Program-made: the position numbers and the translations under genes
In this document: piece by piece, positions 1 to 9,100 of the stretch
How the letters are laid out: every line of letters begins with the position of its first letter
How positions within the stretch are numbered: the stretch's first letter is position 1
The notes under the pieces: model-generated
Told to the model about the DNA's origin: nothing
Databases searched by the model: none
The model's input: only the letters and a program-made list of their open reading frames with translations
DNA from: a virus
Strand: one strand, 5' to 3'
IMG/VR virus record: IMGVR_UViG_3300044635_001202
Span: 1 to 64,000 of that record
DNA: 64,000 bases

Positions 1-2
1 TT

Positions 3-470
3 GTTAGTACTAATGATTATTTGTTATATGATGAATATCCTAATACTAGTAATAATCAAACAACAAGCAATAGTTCATATATATTATGCAATATGTCTTG
101 TCTAGAAGCTCCTGATATGATAGGATCTCTAAATAAACTATTCTACCCCGAGAATACAACTATGCCAGTTAAATTGATTAATAATCCCAAAGTAGAGCAT
201 GTACAGAATCTGGGTGTTGCATCAGAGGATAAAATCTTGAATCTTATCAAGCAGTGTGCTTATTATATAAATATAGATAATTTGTATTATGTAGACGCAT
301 TAATGATGAAAAAACCAGTTATTAATTTGATATCTAATCAACTATTATCTGTTAAGAAACCAGATACTATTGATACTATAGATAGTTGTTCCTTTAGAGT
401 AGAAAATTTATCTATAGATAGTAATAAATTTATTTCCAATATCACAAAACAATTAGGATTATCTGTATGA
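3..470 (+). CDS. Glycosyltransferase-like protein, C-terminal part (5' end outside window)
   Basis: The reading frame is open to the left edge of the window, so the true start is not visible. A TTG at 21 is only an internal candidate. The visible part has the general pattern of the C-terminal Rossmann half of a GT-B glycosyltransferase: a hydrophobic strand, a 'NLGVASEDKILNLIKQC' helix, then 'YYVDALMMKKPVINL', which resembles the conserved segment where family 4 enzymes bind the sugar nucleotide. No complete catalytic set can be seen. It overlaps the next gene by 4 bp (ATGA), which points to translational coupling. If real, it would transfer a sugar to phage DNA, a virion protein or a host surface component. 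The family assignment is an inference from the pattern only. Confidence 0.5.
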   Translation, partial: VSTNDYLLYDEYPNTSNNQTTSNSSYILCNMSCLEAPDMIGSLNKLFYPENTTMPVKLINNPKVEHVQNLGVASEDKILNLIKQCAYYINIDNLYYVDALMMKKPVINLISNQLLSVKKPDTIDTIDSCSFRVENLSIDSNKFISNITKQLGLSV

Positions 471-919
471 ATTTAGGTATGATGTGCATTGTTTCAGACG
501 ATTCGTGTCATGGCATTGTTAGTGCTCTGAACGAATTAACATATCATCATGACGATATTAATCTACGAATGTTTACGTTTGGATACAATACAGAAAATAT
601 TTTAAAGAATTTTCCAGTATTGCCTATACACGAAGCTAAATACTGTTATGATACACTCATTACTTGGGATATTTTATCAATTGATTTGGCAATTAATTTT
701 CCAAATATTAAACATATTTTTTATATTCATAACGATAATGTAGCGTGGACGAAAAACTATAATATTAATTATGAATTATGGGAAAAGATTTTCGATAATC
801 CAAAAATAGATGTTATTACTTGTAATAAAGACATTGACACACTACTTCAATTAACATGGAAAAAACCTATCTATATAGAAGCATTAACTCCGGAAAACAT
901 ATACAATGTCATACGATAA
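467..919 (+). CDS. Small protein resembling the N-terminal half of a GT-B glycosyltransferase
   Basis: A 150-residue protein that starts on an ATGA overlap with the preceding gene. It opens with a hydrophobic strand and the phrase 'SDDSCHGIVSALNEL', similar to the N-terminal strand-loop-helix of GT-B enzymes. It continues with alternating strands and helices, including 'INFPNIKHIFYIHND'. It has no signal peptide or membrane segment. Standing directly after a protein that looks like a GT-B C-terminal half, it could be one half of a split enzyme or an independent single-domain protein. No catalytic residues can be named. It overlaps the following endonuclease gene by 14 bp. Confidence in the gene is high, in the function low. 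Confidence 0.55.
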   Translation: MNLGMMCIVSDDSCHGIVSALNELTYHHDDINLRMFTFGYNTENILKNFPVLPIHEAKYCYDTLITWDILSIDLAINFPNIKHIFYIHNDNVAWTKNYNINYELWEKIFDNPKIDVITCNKDIDTLLQLTWKKPIYIEALTPENIYNVIR

Positions 920-1697
920 TTTGTCCGATAATCAAAAACAAAAGATCTTAGAACAACAATACGATATTGGTAAATTAAGTTTTATAGATCTGGCTAAAAA
1001 ATACGAAACATATCCTAATAAATTGCGTCGTGATGCTATTAAGTTTGGAATTAAAATTAGAGACAAGAGCGAAGCGCAAAAAAACGCACTAGCGAATGGA
1101 TCTCATAAACATCCAACAAAGGGAAAAATACGCACAGAAGAAGAAAAACAAAAAATTGGTTTAGGAGTTTACGAATCTTGGCAAGCTCTTGACGAAAATG
1201 CTCTTAAAGAAAGACAAGAAAAAGCTAAAATAGCGTGGAGTAATAAATCTCACGACGAGAAACAAAATATACTACACAAAGCTAATATGGCTGTCAGAGA
1301 ATCTTCAAAAACCGGATCCAAGTTAGAGAATTTTTTATTATATAAACTACTAGAATGCGACTACAAAGTAGACTTCCATAAGGAACAAATTTTATCAAAT
1401 ACGAGATTGCAAATTGATCTGTTTCTGCCTACTATGTCCGTAGCGATAGAAGTAGATGGTCCTTCTCATTTTGAACCAGTATGGGGCGAGGATGTACTAA
1501 AGAAAAATCAAAAATACGATACTAAAAAGAATGGTTTAATCTTAGGTAAAGAGTTGGTCTTGATAAGAATTAAGCAAACAAAAGATTATTCTGACACAAG
1601 GGCGCGGATATTATTAGAAAAACTACTTGATGAATTACGAACTATAAAAAATAAATTTCCAGATAGAGACAAAAGATACATAGAAATAGAGGATTAA
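906..1697 (+). CDS. Free-standing homing endonuclease, HTH + NUMOD3-like + Vsr/DUF559-like nuclease
   Basis: 263 residues in three parts. Residues about 1-60 form a helix-turn-helix-like region ('SFIDLAKKYETYPNKLRRDA'). Residues about 65-130 carry a basic NUMOD3-like DNA-binding stretch around 'HKHPTKGKIRTEEEKQKI'. Residues about 138-235 form a PD-(D/E)XK nuclease core: an acidic residue in 'GSKLENFLLYKLLE', then 'LQIDLFLP' and 'VAIEVDGPSHF', which supply the D...ExD pair, followed by a strand 'ELVLIRIKQ'. This layout matches Vsr/DUF559-type mobile endonucleases of phages, which cut DNA and copy themselves into related genomes. The 14-bp overlap with the gene before it and the 6-bp gap to the recombination gene after it fit insertion between existing genes. 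The start at 906 has only a weak ribosome binding site. Confidence 0.75.
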   Translation: MSYDNLSDNQKQKILEQQYDIGKLSFIDLAKKYETYPNKLRRDAIKFGIKIRDKSEAQKNALANGSHKHPTKGKIRTEEEKQKIGLGVYESWQALDENALKERQEKAKIAWSNKSHDEKQNILHKANMAVRESSKTGSKLENFLLYKLLECDYKVDFHKEQILSNTRLQIDLFLPTMSVAIEVDGPSHFEPVWGEDVLKKNQKYDTKKNGLILGKELVLIRIKQTKDYSDTRARILLEKLLDELRTIKNKFPDRDKRYIEIED

Positions 1698-1703
1698 AAG
1701 ATA

Positions 1704-2435
1704 ATGATTAAAATCAAAAAAGAGGCTCCTGTAGAACCTGTTGAAACAACGACCGAAGCACCTTCGTCTCCTTTGTCATATAATGACGTTGGTTGGAATG
1801 ATTATGTTTTGAGCCTTCTCACAGACGAGGAAAAAATAGACGGAAATCCCACTGTCGATGGTTTGCGTCGAGTCTTTGAATTGGCCTTAAATTGTGTGGT
1901 AGTTCACTCTAATACAGATATTGTTCAATCTCCTACTCCGGAGAATGAAAAAAGAGCAACAGTAACTCACACCCTGACCTACGTATTAAATTCTGTGGTC
2001 TGTAGCGACGAAGATTTAAAAGTCAGGTCGGTAACTGGCTCTGCGGACGTTTATTGGGGCAATTGTGATAAAATCTACCGTAATCACCCTGTTGCTGTAG
2101 CAGAAACCAGAGCAGAAGGAAGAGCCCTAAGAAGAGGATTAAGATTAAGAAAAGTGGTGGCAGCAGAAGAACTATCATCTGCTATAGAAGACGATCCAAA
2201 TGGGGATAGTGTGAACAAAATTGCTCCTAATCAGTTAAATTTTATGGATACTTTAGGACAAAGATTAAATATTAATATCTTGCATCTCCTATCATCATTA
2301 GATATTATAGAGGATAATGTGCATAATATATCTCATACTGATGGTATTCGGGTTATCAGGGAACTGTCCCGTTATCAGCAAAATATGAATGATATACCGG
2401 AAAAACTTATGGGCTATGAATCTAACTGGAGATAG
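1704..2435 (+). CDS. Putative single-strand annealing / recombination protein (Rad52/Erf-like group)
   Basis: 243 residues. The central part has the pattern seen in a group of phage annealing-type proteins: 'NPTVDGLRRVFELAL', then strands with 'ATVTHTLTYVLNSVV', a 'SGSADVYWGN' type loop, and the best conserved segment 'HPVAVAETRAEGRALRRGLR' followed by 'VVAAEEL'. Such proteins pair complementary single strands in phage recombination. The N-terminal 30 residues are Pro/Thr/Glu-rich and probably disordered. The last 80 residues form a separate helical part. It is followed after 2 bp by a small zinc-ribbon protein often found beside such genes. The assignment rests on remembered motif patterns; a profile search would settle it. 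Confidence 0.5.
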   Translation: MIKIKKEAPVEPVETTTEAPSSPLSYNDVGWNDYVLSLLTDEEKIDGNPTVDGLRRVFELALNCVVVHSNTDIVQSPTPENEKRATVTHTLTYVLNSVVCSDEDLKVRSVTGSADVYWGNCDKIYRNHPVAVAETRAEGRALRRGLRLRKVVAAEELSSAIEDDPNGDSVNKIAPNQLNFMDTLGQRLNINILHLLSSLDIIEDNVHNISHTDGIRVIRELSRYQQNMNDIPEKLMGYESNWR

Positions 2436-2437
2436 TT

Positions 2438-2776
2438 ATGAAAGTGAATTATAAAGCAAATAATAAACTACAATTTGAAATAGAAGCAGAAGGACAAAAA
2501 GAAGTCTTTAAAGAATTAGCTAGTGTACAAGAAATTTTTGGCGAAGAACAATGTGGGGTATGCAAAGGAGCAGATCTAAAATTTGTTGTTCGCAATGTTG
2601 AGAGCAACGATTATTATGAAATGAGGTGTGGTTCTCAAGGATGTGGGGCTACACTAGCGTTTGGACAGCATAAAAAAGGTGGAACGTTATTTCCCAAAAG
2701 GAAAGACGATCAAAACAATTGGTTACCCAATAAAGGTTGGCACAAGTGGCAAAAAGAGAAAGACAAAGACGACTGA
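2438..2776 (+). CDS. Small zinc-ribbon protein, partner of the annealing protein
   Basis: 112 residues. A β-rich N-terminus ('LQFEIEAEGQKEVFKELAS') leads into a C4 zinc ribbon made by 'CGVCKG' and 'MRCGSQGCGATLAFG'. The C-terminus is basic ('HKKGGTLFPKRKD', 'NKGWHKW'). This arrangement recurs in phages next to Rad52-like annealing genes and suggests single-stranded DNA binding or recombinase loading, which is an inference. The start has GGAG 8 bp upstream and lies 2 bp after the previous stop, so the two are probably co-translated. The next gene appears to start inside its 3' end. Confidence 0.65.
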   Translation: MKVNYKANNKLQFEIEAEGQKEVFKELASVQEIFGEEQCGVCKGADLKFVVRNVESNDYYEMRCGSQGCGATLAFGQHKKGGTLFPKRKDDQNNWLPNKGWHKWQKEKDKDD

Positions 2777-3681
2777 TCGACTGGTGGATAGAAACTGGAA
2801 CTTTACAGTCTTTAATCGTACATACGATAGTATTATTGCTACTCTTACTGTATGTACCAGAACAAAAATATTGTAAAAAAATTGCTATTGATCTACAATT
2901 TTCCAATGATCAAATAGAAGATATTAATTTAGATCCGTTGGTATCTATTGAAGAACTAACGGATAAACAAAAAGGGGCAAAAGAAGTATCTGATGATACT
3001 ACTTTGGCTTCATATACAGAAATTCAAATAGAACCAGAACAGCTGTCTGTTGATGGAATAGAAATACCTGATAATGCATCTGTAAATGATACTCTTCCTA
3101 TCATAGATAATGCTACTTTGTTAGCAAGTATAAATAATAACTCCCAAGAAGATATTATTTCTCATGGATCAGGTTCCGGAAATATCCCTAGTGGTCATAA
3201 TGGAACAGACGAAATGGGTAGAAGACTTGGGGCTAATGGAGCAAAAACTGGTGATGTGCAAGCGTCTATTATATGGAATAACACAAACGATATTGATCTA
3301 TGGATAATGTGCAGAGCAAAAGATAAAGTTGATCCTATTAATTGGCAGAATCCTGTTGGTATGACAGGAGGTTGTTTAGATATAGATAGAAATGCTAACC
3401 CTAATTTGCTAACTATAGAACCTGTAGAAAATATTTTTTGGCCAAGAGGTCATGCTCCTTATGGCATGTATGATGTTTATCTTCATTATTTTAAACAGTG
3501 GGATAGAAGACAATCTAATACAAAAGTTCAGATTAGAATAATGTACGGTAATAAAATTATAGAAAAAACGCAAACACTAACACATCAAGGTCAACTAATC
3601 AAAATTCATTCTTTTAAAATTAATCAGAATACATTGCCTATAAAAACAGTTAAATCTCAAGATCTGTCGATTCTGGAATAG
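2737..3681 (+). CDS. Membrane-anchored DUF2135/YfaP-like protein
   Basis: 314 residues with a TTG start inside the previous gene (40-bp overlap); the in-frame GTG at 2746 is an alternative, and no ATG lies near the N-terminus. Residues about 26-41 form one hydrophobic membrane segment ('IVHTIVLLLLLLYVP') after a basic, N-in leader. A Ser/Asp/Asn-rich linker of about 110 residues follows. The C-terminal half matches the DUF2135/YfaP-type β-sandwich pattern: 'VQASIIWNNTNDIDLWIM', 'GGCLDIDRNANP', 'VENIFWPRGHAPYGMYDVYL'. These domains sit on the outer side of the membrane in bacteria and are common in Planctomycetes. It may alter the host envelope during infection. Its 3' end overlaps the convergent - strand gene by 32 bp. 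Confidence 0.6.
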   Translation: MAQVAKRERQRRLIDWWIETGTLQSLIVHTIVLLLLLLYVPEQKYCKKIAIDLQFSNDQIEDINLDPLVSIEELTDKQKGAKEVSDDTTLASYTEIQIEPEQLSVDGIEIPDNASVNDTLPIIDNATLLASINNNSQEDIISHGSGSGNIPSGHNGTDEMGRRLGANGAKTGDVQASIIWNNTNDIDLWIMCRAKDKVDPINWQNPVGMTGGCLDIDRNANPNLLTIEPVENIFWPRGHAPYGMYDVYLHYFKQWDRRQSNTKVQIRIMYGNKIIEKTQTLTHQGQLIKIHSFKINQNTLPIKTVKSQDLSILE

Positions 3682-4201
3682 GACCCCATTTTTCTACTGG
3701 GCATTTTTGATCAGCCCATAGTAGTTTATTCATATAGGTTTTTTCTCTAGATAATGCACATCCACACTTTAAACAGGTATTATTCTTATAAAACTCACAA
3801 CCATGACAAATTTTTAATCTTTCGTCTATTTGCGCCTGAGTACATTGTTTTCTGTTTTGGTTATCATTTTCGTATTGTTGTGGTCTAGGAGGTTTTGTTT
3901 CTAAGGCATTACCTCCAAATGGTTTATAAAACCACCAATCCTCTAAAATAGCTGTTGGTTGAGTATCTTTGGTTACGGATACGAATGTTTTTCCTCCGTC
4001 GTTTGAAACAGCAACTTCTGCTAATTTGACCTGATTTACGTCCGGATTCATAGCGGACACATCGGTTAAAACTGGACACATAGGCAATGAAGCTGGATGG
4101 TAATTTTTTTGATCAACTACATTACCACAATGTTGACATACATATAAATTAGGATTTAAATTTGATTGTTGAAAAGAACAAAAAATATTTACATCTGTCA
4201 T
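3650..4201 (-). CDS. Two-zinc-finger late protein of unknown function
   Basis: 183 residues and the last gene of the leftward late block. The N-terminus has Cys8, Cys22, Cys25 and Cys42, enough for one zinc site ('CQHCG'). The C-terminal 60 residues carry a second cluster with 'ERLKICHGCEFYKNNTC', 'CLKCGCAL' and 'QKCPVEKW', a cysteine pattern recurrent in small phage proteins. Between them is 'AEVAVSNDGGKTFV', which looks like a short β region. A good AAAGGAA site lies 6 bp before the start. It could be a structural or assembly protein or a nucleic-acid binding protein. The 3' ends of this gene and the convergent + strand gene overlap. Confidence 0.6.
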   Translation of the reverse strand: MTDVNIFCSFQQSNLNPNLYVCQHCGNVVDQKNYHPASLPMCPVLTDVSAMNPDVNQVKLAEVAVSNDGGKTFVSVTKDTQPTAILEDWWFYKPFGGNALETKPPRPQQYENDNQNRKQCTQAQIDERLKICHGCEFYKNNTCLKCGCALSREKTYMNKLLWADQKCPVEKWGPIPESTDLEI

Positions 4202-4213
4202 ATAAAATTCCTT

Positions 4214-6100
4214 TTATGATTCAGTACAGGGTTTCGTTGTTATCTTACAATAGTAAACATTTAATTTAACGGTCGTGGATCCAACAATTGCTTCTGGATT
4301 ATATTTTAAAGAGTATTTTACTATGGTTTTACCTGTGTCAAAATCAGGAGCTATAGTGCTATTATTATAGTTATTTATACAGGTTTGTAAAGATTCTGGA
4401 TCACATAAATTAGTATAGTTTGGTGCATTAACTCCACCATAATAATAACCTCCTGAATATGATCTAGTACAAGCCTCCCACCCTGGGGTCACTGTTTCAG
4501 GCATTTCTATCTCATATTCGTATGTATCTGTTGTACGAACTTCTTCTACTCTTTTCATAGTGCAATATTTGGGTTTAAAAGTGCATTTTTCAGCTTGATA
4601 TGATATATCTGTTCTACATTCTGATGTTCCTATATTAGTTTTAATATTTTCTGTGTATGAAGGACCAGCTGTCCAACAGCTATTGGTCTGATTTGCTCTG
4701 TCTCTATTATTGTTCATAAAATCTTTATCACAACATAATCCTGTAGTATAACTATTTGGTGGTTCATAACATCTATTTTCATCTCCATCTCCGTGCTCAC
4801 ATCCTCCATTCAAACAGGCATATTTAGAAGAAAATTCTTTTGCTCCCACAGGAACAAAACTGCCTGATTGACAGGTACCATTATAACAATACCATTTTAC
4901 AGACGGTGGGGTGAAGTCATCGTTAGGACATAGTGGAGGAGCATAATAATAGTAACCATAATAATATCCATAATAATAATCATTAGAATTATTTTGATTA
5001 CAACAATCGCTTCCAATATTAGAAAATGTTCCCCAGTTTAATCCGTTATTTCCTAATGAAGTATAATTAGCAAATGTACAATCATCATATTCAGAACATT
5101 TTAAACACGGTTGACATGTACAAGCACAATCTTCTTTTTCAAATCTCCATGATTTACGAAAGATTTGGGTGTCTATTTTTGTATAATGTTCTTTGGGTTC
5201 TTTTCCAGGACAGCATGATCCGACACAAGAACCATCACCGCTTTGTCCTACACATCTCTGAGGAGGGTCGCAATTAGTGACACATGTATAACACTTGTCA
5301 GGATAGGATGATACTGGAAAATTATTATAGAAATAATTACCATTATTATAATAATAATACCAGCTATAATAACTATAAAAACTTTCGCAAGATGTTTCGG
5401 GGTACTCTGGATATTCTTCAACACAAACGTACGGATCTTTAACTAATTCATACTCAACTGTATATGTTTTTTTTACAATAGCATATGAGTAGTCGCATCC
5501 AGCCGACCCGTCGTGATTCTCATTTTCTGCACAATTCCAACCTGTCGGTAATGCACAACATCTTTTCCTGTCTTCTCCGTTGATAGCTTGACAATTATCA
5601 TAAGATGAATATGTTCCATTCACACATCTCCGGGTCTTGCAGTTTACTAATCTCGGAAAAGTACAGTCTCCTCTTTCATCATCGCATTTTGGCCTTTGTT
5701 CTCCCGACCATCCCCACCAAAAACCCATACCCCATGTATTGCTAGTACAAGCATTAGAATAGTTTTGATAATAATCATTATATCCATAATTCCACCAGTA
5801 GTTATAAAAATTATTATATGACCAAGAATAATAATAATTAGATCCACAAACTCTTGGATAATTACATAGATATTCGTCTGGGGCTTCTACTTCACTATAT
5901 AAAAAGATTAAATCGTCACCTATTTTACCATAATATCCCCATGACCCTCCACTAAACCATGCGTTCAAAGTATTTCCACTACAAGCATTAAATGTGCTTT
6001 TTGTATTAGAACAAGTATCTGGATAACATTTTCTGGAAGATTGCCCAGATGTGTCGCAATCCTGTATGGCTCCATTAGTATCTATATATTGATATGTCAT
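4214..6100 (-). CDS. Tyr/Asn/Cys-rich late protein, probable surface or tail-tip adhesin
   Basis: About 628 residues. The ATG at 6100 is preferred over one at 6121 because GGGGAG stands 6 bp before it and it overlaps the stop of the previous gene as TAATG. More than 50 cysteines and long low-complexity stretches of Tyr, Asn, Gly and Trp are visible (for example 'YYYGYYYGYYYYAPP'). It has no membrane segment or enzyme motif. The C-terminal 100 residues look β-rich ('KTIVKYSLKYNPEAIVG'). Composition and position after the giant adhesin-like gene suggest a disulphide- or metal-stabilised virion surface protein. The function is unknown; the nearest relative I can see is the C-terminal third of the neighbouring 2526-aa protein. 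Confidence 0.6.
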   Translation of the reverse strand: MTYQYIDTNGAIQDCDTSGQSSRKCYPDTCSNTKSTFNACSGNTLNAWFSGGSWGYYGKIGDDLIFLYSEVEAPDEYLCNYPRVCGSNYYYSWSYNNFYNYWWNYGYNDYYQNYSNACTSNTWGMGFWWGWSGEQRPKCDDERGDCTFPRLVNCKTRRCVNGTYSSYDNCQAINGEDRKRCCALPTGWNCAENENHDGSAGCDYSYAIVKKTYTVEYELVKDPYVCVEEYPEYPETSCESFYSYYSWYYYYNNGNYFYNNFPVSSYPDKCYTCVTNCDPPQRCVGQSGDGSCVGSCCPGKEPKEHYTKIDTQIFRKSWRFEKEDCACTCQPCLKCSEYDDCTFANYTSLGNNGLNWGTFSNIGSDCCNQNNSNDYYYGYYYGYYYYAPPLCPNDDFTPPSVKWYCYNGTCQSGSFVPVGAKEFSSKYACLNGGCEHGDGDENRCYEPPNSYTTGLCCDKDFMNNNRDRANQTNSCWTAGPSYTENIKTNIGTSECRTDISYQAEKCTFKPKYCTMKRVEEVRTTDTYEYEIEMPETVTPGWEACTRSYSGGYYYGGVNAPNYTNLCDPESLQTCINNYNNSTIAPDFDTGKTIVKYSLKYNPEAIVGSTTVKLNVYYCKITTKPCTES

Positions 6101-9100
6101 TATATACTCCCCAAAACACAATTACTTTTTTTCACACTGGTTGTATCGCACATTAATAATTTTGAATTAAGTGGAGTATATTTTACAACAGGACACTTAA
6201 ATTTATTACTAGTATTTCTTGGTAGACAAATTTTATTTAAACGAGATGAACTACCGGATATCACGCCTGCTCCAGTGCCTGAAGATCCGCTACCTCCACC
6301 AGAACCAAAAAAAGCTATAATTAAATTATGATATACCTCAACTTTTATCGTGATATTAATAGATTCTTGTCCATAACAAGGACATTGTCCGGGAGGATTA
6401 TCCTGATCTTGTTTATTTTTATAACTGATTTCATAAGTTTTTTTACGAATTTTTACAGATTCTGTCAATTCTTTAGCTTTATCTTGAGGCACAAAAACCG
6501 TTTTAGTTTTTGTATAGGCTTTGCGCTCACGAGTATAATGAGAGTGTTGTGTTGGTGTTAAAGTTTCTATATTTGTTTTAGTTCTATAACAAGAAGTCTC
6601 CTGGTCTTGCCTATAATATGGGATAAAATACTGTCCTTCTTGTGGTGATATTAATGTACATTGACAACTAGATACGTGTCCTTGGTATATTGTTAAACGA
6701 TCTTCTAGATTAGAGCATGGAGAGTAGTCCGAACCACTTTTATTTTCACCATTACACTGATACTGACTCTGGAAACTACTAGCAGCACAATGTGATAAAT
6801 TACAAGGAGGTCTAGATACTTCTCCATTAGAAGCTGTACATGTTCCATAATTATACCACCATCCATAATAATAACAAAATCCACCATAATAATATCCACA
6901 ATAATTATAATAACCATTCCAATTATATCCATAATTCGACCCGTCTGTAATGCCATCGGAGGTATTACACGAAGCTCTACAACCTATTGACCACTCTCGA
7001 CTATTAGCAATTTGGGCTAGAGCTAATGATGATTGACATGAACACTGACAATAACAATTAGATCTAGCAGTCTGGTCTTGATATTGATTGCAGTTATTGT
7101 TGCATTCTGATTGTTGTCTATAAACTTGACAATTTTCATTATTAATTCTAGCTTGTTCCTCTATGTTTTTATTATATATCCCTACTGTATCAGCTGGGTC
7201 GTCATCTAATATGCTAATCGGTCCATCTAAAATAGATCTACTTACTTCGAATTCTTTAATATATTGAGGATCAACATTGGCACACGCATCTTCATATGTT
7301 CTTAGTTCTTGTTCTGTTGGCCCATCAATTTTTGCAAAACACGACGGGGCTACTGTACATAATCCGTCATTTAAATATCCTCCACATAATGGTACTGTTT
7401 TAACAGTATATTTTGTGCAATAGCCATCGTATTGTCCTAATTCACATATGCTTAAGTCTACAGAGTATGTACATGTTTTACCCCCTGTAGGAGAATCAGC
7501 TAAATCAGCATATTTAGGACAATGACACTCTTGTTCAGCAGCTTCTTGATAACTTAAAGTATGTCCACATGGCTTAGGTCCACAATATCTACAAGCTAAA
7601 TAATAATCTTCTGGTTTGCTTATATCTTTACATCCTACCAACGTATAATTTTCTTCCCAGTCTGGTCCAAAACGCTGGGACATTTCGTTATTAGCATCAG
7701 AGCAGCTAAAATCTTGTTGATTAAAAAAATTATCAGGAGGAGATCCTCCTGTCACTGGATCTCCATTGCTATTGCACGAAAAAGTCCCTTCTGCTATAGT
7801 ACGAGATACTGTAAAAGTTGCATTATTGTCTTTAGTTTTTAGTGTCAAATCATCGAAACAAGATTTGATACTAACATTTCCTTCTATGTCTTTATCTAAA
7901 GAAAATTGACATCTAAAATTATCCACCTCTAACCTGAATAAAAGTCCTGGAGCAATACAATTATCTGTACCTTTAATAGTAAAAGTTTTTGTAATACAAT
8001 ATTTTGTGTCCGCCTCTGGATCATATTCTTTCAAAGGAGGACTAATATTATTAGGATGGGAAACAATACTTCTGTATTTTTCTTCATTCGATAAAATAAC
8101 GGATAGAGGAGGAGTATTAATAATCGCATTACCAGGATCGAGAATAGATGGACTAAGATCTATAAAATTACCAGGAGTATATTCAGAACCTAAACTATAA
8201 TCTTTAGGAAAAATATATTCACATTTATCAGTAATTATATTACAAAAATAATTTACTAAAAATGATGTACCAACACTATTAAGAGTAGTAGATGTACATG
8301 GAATTGGTACCGTAGATGCGTTTCTAAAAAAGTGGAATCTAGGATTGGTAATATTATGTAAATATGGTAATATATTTTCTTTAAGTTTTAATACAAAATA
8401 CTCTGTTGTTGCTCGAATAGTACCTTTGGCATTTGTTGGTTGGCTGATAGAATCCAAACATTGTGGATTTGTATTAGGATCTGTAGCGCTTTGACAGTTA
8501 ACATCAACTTTGTAATCATTCCAAAAACTATAGCATCTATCTCTTTGTTGGGCCTGAGAGTTTGCACAGTTCCAGTCTCCTGGCTCACAGCAATAATCAA
8601 TATTTCCACAGTCTCCCGGAAAAGAAACAGAAACTACATCGAAATACTGACTATCTTGTGCTGTTAGTCCTAGTTTATCCCATAAATCTCCTATACTTAA
8701 ACTATATTCATCTTGACAGATATTTTTTTTATATCTTGATGAACATAAAGAAGCATCTCCTTGGCAAGTATATTTTAATTTTTTTAGTACCTTATAAACT
8801 TGATTAGATTTAAATATAATTCCTTTTTTTGTTAATAGTTGCCATTCTGTGTTATGAGGTATGTCTATCCAAAAGAAATTTTCATTATACGGTATCTGCA
8901 TAGAAAAATTCAAAGGTTTTGGTTGTAAAAAATCTTCGAAGAAAACAATACCGCCATTAGATTTAACAGGTTGGTGCTTCTCTAGACTAGAAAAAATATG
9001 AAGATCTAATAATGGAGAAAAATCTTTAGTTTTTAATAAATTAAAGTTTGTAGTATCTTTATTATAAGAGAGGGGAGCTATTTTAGTATTACATAATGTT

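Noticed and set aside
3685-3707. Weak hairpin with T-run (CCCA/TGGG, CATTTTT) after the + strand DUF2135-like gene
   Set aside because: Only a 4-bp stem and lies within the coding sequence of the convergent gene; too weak to call a terminator.
6101-6121. Upstream start of the Tyr/Asn/Cys-rich protein
   Set aside because: The ATG at 6100 has GGGGAG at the right distance and a one-base stop-start overlap.
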